In this document: one piece after another, positions 34,282 to 44,500 of the stretch
Layout: each line of letters opens with the position of its first letter
Position numbering within the stretch: the first letter of the stretch is position 1
Origin: Syntrophobacter sp. SbD1
GTDB lineage: Bacteria; Desulfobacterota; Syntrophobacteria; Syntrophobacterales; Syntrophobacteraceae
Length of the DNA: 44,551 nt
Assembly: GCA_900290365.1 (NCBI GenBank)
Contig: OMOE01000166.1
Coordinates: 1-44,551, forward strand
Direction of reading: 5' to 3'
Program-made: the position numbers and the translations under genes
The notes under the pieces: generated by a model
What the model was told of the DNA's origin: nothing
Database searches by the model: none
The model's input: the letters and a program-made list of their open reading frames with translations, nothing else

Positions 34282-35766
34282 ATGGACTGGAATAAACGTT
34301 TTTTTCTTCTACTCATCTTTGCCACTTTATTTCGGCTTGTCTACCTGCTTGCAGCTCCTTTTGACCTGGTTGCCGACGAAGCCTATTACTGGGATTGGTC
34401 TCGCCAACTGGACTGGGGGTATTTCAGCAAACCGCCGATGGTGGCCTGGATCATAGCCCTTTTTTCCCGGACCCTCGGTTCAAGCCCGGTAACCGTGCGG
34501 CTGCCCGCAGTGTTGCTGGGCGCTGTTTCAACACTTGCGCTTTTCCTGCTTGCAAGACGCATGTATGACTCACGTACTGCATTCTGGGCGGCTGCGGCCG
34601 GGATGGCTTCACCCGGAGCGTCCGCTCTGGGCTTCATCATGACCATCGATGCGCCCTTTCTTTGTTTCTGGTCTGTCGCTCTTTATATGTTTTGGGTGGG
34701 ATTGGAAAAAAAGGAAGGCTTTTCCCGGGAGTGGATCGGCCTGACGGCAGCCATTGGCCTCGGACTGCTCAGCAAACAGGTGATGGGCGCTTTCATTGTC
34801 TTTATGTTTGTTTTTGCAGTGGTGAGTAAAGCGGACCGGTATGTCCTGAAATCACCCAAGCTGTGGTTAGCTTCTTTACTGGGCCTTGCTGCCTTGATTC
34901 CTCCTCTTCTGTGGAACGCTCGTCACGGTTGGGCCACCCTTCACCACACTGCCGGGCATTTTATGAGGGGAAAGTCCTATCCCATCGCCACTTTCGTCGA
35001 TTTTATCAGCGGGCAGATCGCCGTCATTTCGCCCGTGACCTGGTTGCTGTTTGCCCTTATTGCTGTATGGCTGCTCGTCCATTTCCGGTCCCTGAATCGT
35101 CGAGTGCTCTACCTGCTGAGCTTCAGTTTCGTACCGCTCAGCGCAGTCATTGCTCTTAGTTTGCGGCAGAGAATAGAACCCAACTGGCCCGCCGCCGTGT
35201 ATCCGGCCGCAATGATCCTTCTAGCGGCCTGGGGTTGTGGAAACATCTCGGCCGGTTCCAGGCTCGATTCGTGGAGACCTTACTTCAAAAAAGGGGTGAT
35301 TATCGGAGCTGTTATGGCGCTCCTTACCTATGCGTTTCCATTTTGGGGCCCCGCCGCGCCAGGCCCCTGGGCGGACAAGCTGCTCGACAGGCTGCAGGGT
35401 TGGGAGCAACTCGGCGTCGAAGCGGGCAGAGCGCTTGGAGCAGTACCTCACCCGCAAAGCACGTTTATACTGACCAACAATCGCCAGCTCACCTCGGAAC
35501 TTGCCTTCTATGTGCCCGGGCAGCCCAAAGTCTACAATTGGCGCAATCCCGGCGCTCCGGAGAACCAGTACGATATGTGGGAAGGACCCAAAATCGGCTG
35601 GGACGCACTAATCATTCTCCCCGCAGGCGATTCATCGGCTCCCGCCGCCATTTCCAGTTGCTTCCAGGCCGTCAATCGTCTGGGAAACATTTCATCGGGG
35701 GCAGGGGGGGCGCATCGCTACAGCTTATACCTTGGGACTTCTCTGAAAAAATGGCCCGATGAATAA
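34282..35766 (+). CDS. GT39-family (ArnT/PMT_2-like) membrane glycosyltransferase
   Basis: This 494-residue protein is a polytopic glycosyltransferase of the ArnT/PMT type, which moves a sugar from a polyprenyl-phosphate carrier onto lipid A or a protein on the outer face of the membrane. The N-terminal DLVADEAYYWDWSRQLDWGY and YFSKPPMVAWIIALFSRT blocks contain the conserved acidic Asp-Glu pair. About 10-12 hydrophobic spans follow, with a soluble C-terminal part of about 130 residues. The ATG at 34282 is 48 nt after the PHP gene, suggesting one transcript. Confidence 0.88.
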   Translation: MDWNKRFFLLLIFATLFRLVYLLAAPFDLVADEAYYWDWSRQLDWGYFSKPPMVAWIIALFSRTLGSSPVTVRLPAVLLGAVSTLALFLLARRMYDSRTAFWAAAAGMASPGASALGFIMTIDAPFLCFWSVALYMFWVGLEKKEGFSREWIGLTAAIGLGLLSKQVMGAFIVFMFVFAVVSKADRYVLKSPKLWLASLLGLAALIPPLLWNARHGWATLHHTAGHFMRGKSYPIATFVDFISGQIAVISPVTWLLFALIAVWLLVHFRSLNRRVLYLLSFSFVPLSAVIALSLRQRIEPNWPAAVYPAAMILLAAWGCGNISAGSRLDSWRPYFKKGVIIGAVMALLTYAFPFWGPAAPGPWADKLLDRLQGWEQLGVEAGRALGAVPHPQSTFILTNNRQLTSELAFYVPGQPKVYNWRNPGAPENQYDMWEGPKIGWDALIILPAGDSSAPAAISSCFQAVNRLGNISSGAGGAHRYSLYLGTSLKKWPDE

Positions 35767-35804
35767 CAATTGTTCTCAAATAGAAAAGCGAAGGCCACAC
35801 ATTA

Positions 35805-38800
35805 ATGGGAAAGATGAATTTGCAAGCCAGAGAGGCTGTTCCGGCTGATCTCCTTTCCGGTGGGGGAGAGATGGGAACCCTCATGCGTTCGATGGATTGG
35901 TCGAAATCGTCAGTTGGTCCCATTGAATCCTGGCCGCAGACCCTCCTCACGGCTGTGAGTATCTGTCTTGGTTCTCGCCATCCCATAGCCATCTGGTGGG
36001 GCCCGGAACGCACCATGTTTTATAACGACGCCTACCGGCCGATGCTGGGCGAGAGCAAGCACCCGCAATTTCTTGGAGGCTCCGGCAAGGAGTGCTGGGC
36101 CGAGATTTGGGACATCATCGGTCCAATGATGGATCAGGTTATCGAAACCGGCGAAGCCACCTGGTCCGAGGACCTCTTTCTGCTGATGTTTCGCTACGGC
36201 TACCTGGATGAGACCTACTTCACTTTTTCGTATAGTCCCATCCCGGACGAGTCGGGTAGGCCCGGCGGTATCTTCAATGCTTGCACCGAAAGCACGGGAC
36301 GTGTCTTGGGCGAGCGTCGAATGAAGACACTGCGTGAGATGGCGATTGAGGCGCGCACAGCTAACGAAGCCGCCCGGATTTGCGCCGAGATTCTCGGGCA
36401 CAATCCTCACGATATTCCATTCGCTCTGATTTATCTCCTGGATGAAAACGGCAGGCAACTCCGGCTTGCCGGCCATGCGGGGTTGAAACCGGGGACCCCC
36501 GCCAGCCCGTTCACTGCGGATTTGGCGGAACCGGACACCCCCGGTTGGCCTCTGGGACAGGTGGCAGCAAACGGATACTCTGAGGTGGTCGATGATTTGA
36601 CCTTATGGTTCGACTATCTGCCCGGGCAGCCTTGGGGCGAACCAGCTCGCCAGGCAATGATGCTCCCGTTAGCCCGCCCCGGCCGACAGCAGTCCACCGG
36701 AGTTCTGGTGCTCGGTATAAGTCCCCGGCGGGCATTTGATGATGACTACCAAGGATTTTTTAAGCTGGTATCAGGACACGTTGCTACCGCTGTGGCCAAC
36801 GCCCGTACCTACGAAGAGGAACGGGAGCGTGCCGAAAGACTCGCTGAACTCGACCGTGCCAAGACTGTATTCTTCAGTAACGTCAGTCACGAGTTCCGCA
36901 CGCCGCTGACTTTGATGATTGGAACGTTGGAGGAGGTTCTGGGCAAGAGTGAAGAGGATGTTCCTCAAGATATTCGTTCTTCACTGGCGGTTGCACATCG
37001 GAATTCACTGAGATTACTTAAGCTGGTGAACACTCTTCTTGACTTCTCCCGCATTGAATCCGGGCGAGTTCAAGCCAACTACGCGCCTACCGATCTTGCT
37101 TCGTTGACAGTTGAGCTTATCAGCCATTTCCAATCGGCTTGCGACGCTGCTGCTCTCAAACTCGTAGTGGATTGCCCCACTCTACCCGAACTCGTCTACG
37201 TAGATCGTGAGATGTGGGAAAAGATCGTGCTCAATCTCGTCTCCAACGCTTTAAAATTCACTTTCGAAGGACAGATCGAAGTCAGCTTGCGTGACGTAGA
37301 TGGATACGCTCAGCTTACTGTCAGCGACACGGGCACTGGAATTTCCGAGCACGAATTACCGCACCTTTTCGAGCGGTTTTACCGTGTCGAGGGTGCGCGT
37401 GGTCGCAGTTATGAGGGTAGTGGTATCGGCCTGGCACTGGTTAACGACCTCGTGAGATTGCACGAAGGATCAATTTATGTCGAAAGTGAGATAGGGCGCG
37501 GTAGCACTTTCACAGTGCGTCTGCCACTCGGGGAAGACCACTTGCCCGAACACCGGCACGTCGATGGCGGCTTCGAGAGGCCGGTTGCATCAACGGGAAC
37601 CCATGCAAATGCCTATCTTGAGGAGGCTCTCCTGTGGGTACCCGAAGCGAGGGGTTCATCGGCAGCAGAACCTGAAAACAGTTCTGGAGAATCCCGTGGT
37701 CATGTACTTGTCGCTGACGATAATACTGATATGCGCTCATACATCCGCCGTTTGCTCGAAGCAGCCAGGTATGAGGTGGAATCTGTAGCAGATGGCGAAG
37801 CTGCGCTCGCAGCATGTAGAACGGGGCTACCAGATTTGATCCTTACCGATGTTATGATGCCTGGAATGGACGGCTTTTCGCTTCTTAAACAGTTGCGTAG
37901 CCAAGAACATACTGCCGTGGTACCAATAATCATGATCTCCGCACGTGCAGGCGAGGAGGCACGGATTCAAGGACTGGATGCCGGTGCAGACGACTATCTC
38001 GTAAAACCATTCGGTGCTCGGGAACTGGTGGCGCGGGTTGATGGAGCGATCAGGCTCGCGCGTGTCCGTGATGAGTCTGCTCAGCGCGAGCGTCAAGTGT
38101 TGGCTGAGGCGAACACCGCCCTTGAGCGCAGCAATCAGGCCCTCCGGGATTTTGCCTCCATTGCCTCACATGATCTTCAGGAGCCTCTACGGAAAGTGAG
38201 TACCTTCGGGGTAATGCTCAAACAGAAATTCGGCTCCTCACTTGGAGAGCAGGGCAACAGCTACCTGGAGCGGGTACTCGATGCAAATCAGCGCATGCAA
38301 TACCTGCTCACAGCCCTTCTGGAATATTCGCGACTTACGTCTAGAGCCGATCCCTTCGTAGAGGTGGAGCTTAAACAAATTATTCGTGAGGTTCTCTCCG
38401 ACCTGGAGGTACTGGTCGAAAAGACGGGAGGAGAAGTACAGGTAGGAGACCTTACTGTTATCGAGGCCGATCCTACGCAGATGCGGCAGCTATTTCAAAA
38501 CCTCATCGGGAATGCCCTAAAGTTCCACAGGGAGGGTGTAGCGCCGGTCATCAGAATACAGGGCGCCGCAACTGCTAATGGCGCGATGCAGATCGTGGTT
38601 GAAGATAATGGGATTGGTTTCGACGAGCAGTATCTCGAAAAGATTTTTGCCCCTTTTCAGAGGCTCCACGGCAAGAGCAGCCAGTACGAAGGGACCGGCA
38701 TGGGCCTTGCCATCTGCAAAAAGATAGTCGAGAGGCACGGAGGGAGCATTACGGCCGGAAGTGAACCAGGAAAAGGTGCTACATTTATTATTACGCTTCC

Positions 38801-38837
38801 GCGCGCTGAGAACCTGCGAAAAAATGCTTCCAAATAG
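35805..38837 (+). CDS. Hybrid sensor kinase with two kinase modules around a receiver
   Basis: This 1010-residue protein has an N-terminal PAS-like sensor (about 35-175, with the block IWWGPERTMFYNDAYRPMLG), a GAF domain (about 185-335), then a first HisKA/HATPase module. Phospho-acceptor His362 lies in SNVSHEFRTPLTL, followed by NLVSNALKF and GSGIGLALV. A receiver domain follows with phospho-acceptor Asp682 in ILTDVMMPGMDG, then a second HisKA/HATPase module with His789 in SIASHDLQEPLRKV, NLIGNALKFH, DNGIGF and GTGMGLAI. No membrane span is present, so it is cytoplasmic. Two complete kinases on one chain around one receiver is unusual. No target is deducible from neighbours. Confidence 0.85.
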   Translation: MGKMNLQAREAVPADLLSGGGEMGTLMRSMDWSKSSVGPIESWPQTLLTAVSICLGSRHPIAIWWGPERTMFYNDAYRPMLGESKHPQFLGGSGKECWAEIWDIIGPMMDQVIETGEATWSEDLFLLMFRYGYLDETYFTFSYSPIPDESGRPGGIFNACTESTGRVLGERRMKTLREMAIEARTANEAARICAEILGHNPHDIPFALIYLLDENGRQLRLAGHAGLKPGTPASPFTADLAEPDTPGWPLGQVAANGYSEVVDDLTLWFDYLPGQPWGEPARQAMMLPLARPGRQQSTGVLVLGISPRRAFDDDYQGFFKLVSGHVATAVANARTYEEERERAERLAELDRAKTVFFSNVSHEFRTPLTLMIGTLEEVLGKSEEDVPQDIRSSLAVAHRNSLRLLKLVNTLLDFSRIESGRVQANYAPTDLASLTVELISHFQSACDAAALKLVVDCPTLPELVYVDREMWEKIVLNLVSNALKFTFEGQIEVSLRDVDGYAQLTVSDTGTGISEHELPHLFERFYRVEGARGRSYEGSGIGLALVNDLVRLHEGSIYVESEIGRGSTFTVRLPLGEDHLPEHRHVDGGFERPVASTGTHANAYLEEALLWVPEARGSSAAEPENSSGESRGHVLVADDNTDMRSYIRRLLEAARYEVESVADGEAALAACRTGLPDLILTDVMMPGMDGFSLLKQLRSQEHTAVVPIIMISARAGEEARIQGLDAGADDYLVKPFGARELVARVDGAIRLARVRDESAQRERQVLAEANTALERSNQALRDFASIASHDLQEPLRKVSTFGVMLKQKFGSSLGEQGNSYLERVLDANQRMQYLLTALLEYSRLTSRADPFVEVELKQIIREVLSDLEVLVEKTGGEVQVGDLTVIEADPTQMRQLFQNLIGNALKFHREGVAPVIRIQGAATANGAMQIVVEDNGIGFDEQYLEKIFAPFQRLHGKSSQYEGTGMGLAICKKIVERHGGSITAGSEPGKGATFIITLPRAENLRKNASK

Positions 38838-38858
38838 TCGATGTGTCTAATTGATTCC

Positions 38859-39308
38859 TCATTGCACCAGTGTGCGCAAGATGTCTTCCTTGCCGATGAT
38901 CCCTGCCAGCTTCCCGCCTTCCACGACTGGAATTGTATGAAAACCCTTGTTGACCATGATAGAAGCTATTTCATCTACTTCCGTTTCGGGGCCGACTGTT
39001 ACCGGATTGGGCGACATAGCGTCAGAGGCCTTCATAGCCGCTATTTTTTGCATTTCCTTCTCAGCCTTGCCGGGCGGATAAATTGGAATGAAGGCATCGA
39101 GAATTGTAAAAACCGATGGAATCGGAAGCTTCTTCTGCTCGGCTATCAGATCGCTTTGGCATATTATGCCCACCAACTGACCGTCACTATCGACGACCGG
39201 CACACCGTTAAAATGCATTTCGAGCAACAGCCTGGCAATTTTCGCCACCTCCGTTTCGGGGGTAACGGTGACAACCTCTCGCGTCATAATATCTTTGGCT
39301 TTGATCAT
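38859..39308 (-). CDS. CBS-domain pair protein
   Basis: This protein of 149 residues consists of two CBS domains and little else. The first is IKAKDIMTREVVTVTPETEV through VPVVDSDGQLVGIICQSDLI. The second is ASDAMSPNPVTVGPETEVDE through FHTIPVVEGGKLAGIIGKED. Such stand-alone pairs bind adenine nucleotides and sense energy state or regulate a partner. ATG 39308 is preferred over 39326 because GGAG lies 6 nt before it and the sequence starts on the family pattern. It is convergent with the hybrid kinase gene, with 21 nt between stops. Confidence 0.88.
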   Translation of the reverse strand: MIKAKDIMTREVVTVTPETEVAKIARLLLEMHFNGVPVVDSDGQLVGIICQSDLIAEQKKLPIPSVFTILDAFIPIYPPGKAEKEMQKIAAMKASDAMSPNPVTVGPETEVDEIASIMVNKGFHTIPVVEGGKLAGIIGKEDILRTLVQ

Positions 39309-39685
39309 GTGGGACTCCACGGGCATGAGGACTATTGCGTTGGGCGTGACGCCCGCCTTTTCCGGCTAAAGTAATGTAAGCATCTTCTCTTATTGAATGT
39401 CAAGAATACTGTTGAACATTGGCAGTTTCCACGCGAAGACGCGCAATTGAAATGAGAAATATTTCAGCCTATTGGCATCGATCCGCCCTACGAAAATTAG
39501 GTTTTTCCTTCGCGTCTTCGGGTCTTCGCGTGAAAAACAAACGAGCCTTCACATATTTGTGTCTTCGAGTGACAAAATCCCGCCATCCTCTGCGCCCTGC
39601 GCTCTGGACAGTTGGCATCACGCAGGGTATCATCATTTCAGCTCACCATGCATGTTCGCGGTTCAAATCTTCATAAGGGGAAACT
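39309..39685. other. Gap with inverted repeats between CBS gene and hydantoinase gene
   Basis: No protein gene is supported in this gap of about 377 nt. It contains the CACGCGAAG-type repeat pair at 39426-39535. Promoters for the two divergent genes must lie here but cannot be placed. Confidence 0.5.
39426..39535. repeat. Inverted repeat, CACGCGAAG family
   Basis: The left arm near 39426-39446 (CCACGCGAAGACGCGCAA) and the right arm near 39508-39535 (TTCGCGTCTTCGGGTCTTCG then CGTGAAAA) are reverse-complementary over much of their length. The motif matches that in the mltG-purM gap, so this is a dispersed family. Confidence 0.7.
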
Positions 39686-41428
39686 ATGATAATCGGTCTG
39701 GACGTGGGAGGGACCCATACAGACGCCGTGTTGATAGGGGGGGGACGCATTCTGCGCCATGCCAAGGTGGCGACTGACACCTGTAATCTCTTCGACTGCG
39801 TGTGGACCGGACTGGATATAGTAACTGCGGGTGTGCCGCCGAGCGCAATCCGGCGCGCTGTACTTAGCACGACTCTTACCACCAATGCCATTGCCGAAGG
39901 AAAGCTGGCGAAGACCGGTGTGGTCGTATCGGCAGGACCCGGCATCGACCCGGCCAATTTCCGAATCGGCGGCCATTATTATTGCGTAGCTGGATCTATC
40001 GACCATCGCGGCCGAGAGATCGAGCCTTTGCTGGAGCGGGAAATCGAAGAGATAGCCGAAAAATTTCTTGCCGAAGACGTCCGCCATGCTGCCGTGATAT
40101 CAAAGTTTTCGGTACGAAATCCGAAGCACGAACATAAGATGGCGGAGATCCTGGCCCGGTCGTGCGAAACAGTTGTTATGGGTCATCATGTCTCCGCAAA
40201 CCTGGATTTCCCCCGCCGGATAGCTACTGCGTGGCTCAACGCGGCTGTGCATCCCATTCACAGGCAGTTTTTCGAAGCGGTCAGGGATTCGCTTAAGAGG
40301 AAAGGTTTCGATATCCCCATGTTCGTGCTCAAGGCCGACGGGGGGACGATGAGTTTCGAAGCCTCGATCGACTTGCCCGGACACACGATCCTTTCCGGCC
40401 CGGCGGCAAGCGTAATGGGCGCTCTTCCATTTGCTTCACGGACCGGAGACACCCTGGTGATCGACATTGGGGGCACAACGGCCGACATGGCCGTACTGGT
40501 CGGACGGGCGCCGCTGTTGGAACTGCTTGGTGGCGAAATTGGAGGGCACAGGACACTAATTCGCTCGCTAAAGACCATGTCGATCGCACTGGGAGGTGAC
40601 AGCGGCGTAAAAGTGGTGGAAGGCGAGCTTATGATCGGCCCCCAGCGCCACGGTCCGGCGATGGCCTACGGTGGTCCGTTTCCAACGCCGACCGACGCTC
40701 TTTTTGTCCTCGGAAAAGCGCTCAATGGTGACGCCGATGCGGCCCGGCGTGGCATGCAGCCCGTTGCGCACGGGCTGGGCATGTCGATTGACAAAGCGGC
40801 GGAGCGGGTTTTTGATTTGTGTTGCGAAAAGATAATTTCGGCAGCCCGTAAGATGATCGAAGAGATCAACAGTAAGCCTGTCTACACGGTGAAAGAACTG
40901 CTTTCGGGCTACAAGGTCAAACCCGTTGAAATCCTGGTGCTTGGGGGTCCGGCCCCTTACTTTGCTCCCCGTATTGAAGCGATTACCGGAATTCAGACGT
41001 GCGTGGCGCCGCAATGGCATGTGGCCAATGCAGTGGGTGCGGCCATGGCCAAAAATACAAGCGAAGTAAGCCTTTTCGCCGACACCGAAAGAGGTACGGC
41101 CCTGGCCCCCGAAGAAGAATTCAGCCGCCAGATCGGCAAGGATTTCGACCGGAAAGCTGCAATATCCTTGGCCCTGGAGTTGCTTAGGGATAAGTTTCTA
41201 AAAACGGGCGCCTCGGAATCCGAATTCGATCCGGAGGTAATCGAGAACATACAGTTCAGTATGGTCCGGGGCTTCTATACCTCGGGGCGAAACATTCGAG
41301 TGAAAGTCCAGACCAGGCCGGGGCTTATACCGGAATGCCAGGATATGGAGCAGTCAATGTTCAATCACTGCCCTCTACCGTCGGCGATTCGCCAGTCTAC
41401 CACCGGGAACTGTTTTAATGACTTTTGA
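39686..41428 (+). CDS. Hydantoinase/oxoprolinase (HyuA-like) family protein
   Basis: This 580-residue protein belongs to the ATP-dependent HyuA family (acetone carboxylase beta, hydantoinase, 5-oxoprolinase). It begins IIGLDVGGTHTDAVLIGGG, with ATP-binding elements. A second block, GDTLVIDIGGTTADMAVLVG near residue 255, completes the actin-like ATPase fold. LSTTLTTNAIAEGKLAKTGV near 55 is typical. AAGGGG lies just before ATG 39686. No hyuB partner gene is in the window, though this short form often acts without one nearby. Its substrate is unknown. Confidence 0.85.
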   Translation: MIIGLDVGGTHTDAVLIGGGRILRHAKVATDTCNLFDCVWTGLDIVTAGVPPSAIRRAVLSTTLTTNAIAEGKLAKTGVVVSAGPGIDPANFRIGGHYYCVAGSIDHRGREIEPLLEREIEEIAEKFLAEDVRHAAVISKFSVRNPKHEHKMAEILARSCETVVMGHHVSANLDFPRRIATAWLNAAVHPIHRQFFEAVRDSLKRKGFDIPMFVLKADGGTMSFEASIDLPGHTILSGPAASVMGALPFASRTGDTLVIDIGGTTADMAVLVGRAPLLELLGGEIGGHRTLIRSLKTMSIALGGDSGVKVVEGELMIGPQRHGPAMAYGGPFPTPTDALFVLGKALNGDADAARRGMQPVAHGLGMSIDKAAERVFDLCCEKIISAARKMIEEINSKPVYTVKELLSGYKVKPVEILVLGGPAPYFAPRIEAITGIQTCVAPQWHVANAVGAAMAKNTSEVSLFADTERGTALAPEEEFSRQIGKDFDRKAAISLALELLRDKFLKTGASESEFDPEVIENIQFSMVRGFYTSGRNIRVKVQTRPGLIPECQDMEQSMFNHCPLPSAIRQSTTGNCFNDF

Positions 41429-41501
41429 CATCTTCAGGGAGAAAATGTTCTAATCTCCGGCCACTGACGACCGGCCGCTGGCCACTGCCTTTGGAGGACT
41501 G

Positions 41502-44500
41502 ATGTATAAGTTCCTGAGAATGGGAAATTTCAGAATCGGCACCCGGTTGATGATCGGTTTTTTCCAGGTGATTCTGCTGGCCCTGGTCGTCGGTGTGGTT
41601 GCGCTATACCAGGTAAGAACACTGGGAGAGCTTCTCAAGGAGATACACGAGCATCCCCTGACTGTCGGATACACAGCGCGGGACATTCGCGGAGAAATCT
41701 ATGCGGTACACGACCTGGTAAGGCAAATTCCTTTAACCGCAAGTCCGGCTGATCTCGATGAGTTGGAGCGCAGGATAAACGAGCTGGAAAAATCGGTTTA
41801 CAAAGAGTTTGAAATTCTCCAGGCCAGATATCTTGGGAGCAAAGAGGATCTGGAGGATGCCCGGGTCACCTTCGCAGGCTGGAAAAAACTGCGTGACGAG
41901 CATTTCGGGATTGCCCGGACCGAAGGCAAGGAGAAGCTGGGCAATGCCTTCTATGTTGCAGAACAAAAGTACGCCGATGATGCCAGGGCAAAGATTCAGG
42001 CGGTTGTGGATTTTTCCGCCTGGAAGGCAAACGACTTCCTCCAGACCTCAAACGCAGAGGTAACCCATACCACATTTTTATTGATCGGCATTACCGGGTT
42101 GGTGGTGTTTCTCGGCTTTGCCGTTTCCTTTTTCATTACCCGCAGCATCACTCCTCCTCTCCAACTGATCGTTCGCAGGATGCGCGATATTGCAGGAGGC
42201 GATTTGAGCCATGATGTGGAGATAGATTCCAGGGACGAGATAGGTGAGCTTGCCGATTCGTTTCGAGAGATGCAGGCAAGTCTTCGAAAAAAGGCCGATG
42301 TGGCAGCGGCTATAGCGGCGGGTGATTTCAACCGGCCGGTTGAGGTCCGCAAAGAGGACGTGTTGGGAAACGCGATCCGGATAATGACTGAAAATCTGCA
42401 AAAGTCAAAGTCGCAAAGCGATCTTCAGGACTGGAACAAGACAGGTAAAAACGAACTCAACAGAATAATCGTCGGAGAATCGGACATAAACGTTCTATCC
42501 AGGGAAATTGTCGGCTTTCTGGCTCGATATCTCAACGCTCGGATAGGCACGCTCTATCTTGCCAATGACGACGGCGCTCTGGCTCTTTCCGGCAGCTATG
42601 CCTTTTCCAAGAGAAAGTCCCTTTGCTCGGTGATAGAACCGGGTGAAGGCCTGGTAGGTCAGGCGGCGGTTGAAAAAGAAATAATATCGATCACCAATAT
42701 TCCGGAAGATTATATCCGAATCAACTCTTCCTTTGGCGACAGTCCGCCGCGCAATATAGTGGCCGTTCCGTGCCTTTTCGAAAACAGGGTCAAATGTGTG
42801 ATCGAGCTTGGGGCCTTCGAGGAATTCCCGGACGAGAAACTTGATTTTTTGCGTGACGTATCAAACTCGATCGGGATCTGCTTTAACACCGTCCGGAATC
42901 AGTCCAGGCTCAAGGTCCTGCTCGATGAGACCCAGCGCCAGACAGCCCAGCTCCAGACCCAGGAAGAAGAGCTTCGGACGGCAAACGAGGAACTGGAAGA
43001 ACAGACCAAATCGCTCAGGGAGTCCGAGGAAAAACTCAGGCAGCAACAGGAGGAGATGGAAGTTATAAACGAAGAGCTGCATGAGAAAAATGATTCACTC
43101 GAGAGGCAGAAACATGAAATAGGCTCCAAGAACGATGCTTTGGAAAATATTCGGCGGGAACTCGAAATCCGGGCACGGGAACTGGAGATAACCGGCAAAT
43201 ATAAATCAGAATTTCTGGCCAACATGTCCCACGAGCTGAGGACCCCCCTGAACAGCTTGCTTCTTCTTTCGCGCGATTTGGCCGAAAACACGAAGGACAA
43301 TCTGCTCGCCGATCAGGTTGAGGCGGCAAAGGTGATTCAAAACAGCGGGATCGAGCTTCTGCGCCTGATAGACGAAATCCTCGATCTGTCAAAGATAGAA
43401 TCGGGAAAGATGACCCTTGATATCGGGAGCGTTCGGCTTCGCGATCTTGCGGGGTATGTGGAAAGCAACTTCAGGCACTTTGCGGCGGAAAAGGAGCTGG
43501 ACTTCCGGGTTGTAATGGATGACACGCTCCCCGAAAGCATCAGGACCGATGGGAGAAGGCTTGAGCAGATTTTGAAAAACCTCGTTTCCAATGCCCTGAA
43601 GTTCACCGATCAGGGGACTGTGACAGTTGAGTTCCACCGCCCGGAGGCAACGGTCAATTTGACACGAAGCGGTCTTGACAGGAGCAGGGCTTTGGCTGTT
43701 TCAGTCAAGGACACCGGTATAGGAATTTCCGAGGATAAACAGTTCAGAATATTTGAGGCCTTCCAGCAGGCGGAGGGCGGCACCAACAGGAAATACGGCG
43801 GGACAGGCCTTGGACTTTCCATATCCAGGGAACTGGCTAAGCTGCTGGGCGGTGAGATTGGGTTGGAAAGCCGCCCCGGTGAAGGGTCGATTTTCACACT
43901 TTACCTGCCGTTCGAACAGAGTGATGAAGGTGAAGGCGCCACTGCCGCACGGAGTTTCAAACCGGCGCCGATTCCAGCCGCCGGCTATCCCGTGACAGCC
44001 GCCGGGGGGCGGGAAGTGCTTCGAGTCACCGTGCACGACGACAGAGGCGAGCTGCAGGACGGGGATCGAACCATCCTGGTCATAGAAGACGATCCCGGTT
44101 TCGCTAAGATCCTCCTTGACCAGTGCCACTCCAAGGGGTTCAAAGCGCTGGTCTCCTCGACCGGGGAGACAGGCCTTTTGCTTGCGGAGAAATATCTTCC
44201 CGCCGCGGTCATCCTCGATATAAAGCTTCCCGGCATGACCGGCTGGTCGGTTTTGAATGCGTTGAAAGAAAATCCCGCCACCAGGCATATTCCGGTGCAT
44301 GTAATGTCAATTGAAGAATCTTCGATAGACGCCATGAAAAAAGGGGCGATCGGGTTTCTCACCAAACCGGTCACCCGGGAGGAACTCGATGACGCCTTCA
44401 AAAAGATCGAAGGGGTAGTTGAAAAAAAGATAAAGGATTTGTTGCTCGTTGAAGACAACGCTCAACAGCGTTTTGGGATCATCAATCTTGTCTCGGATGC

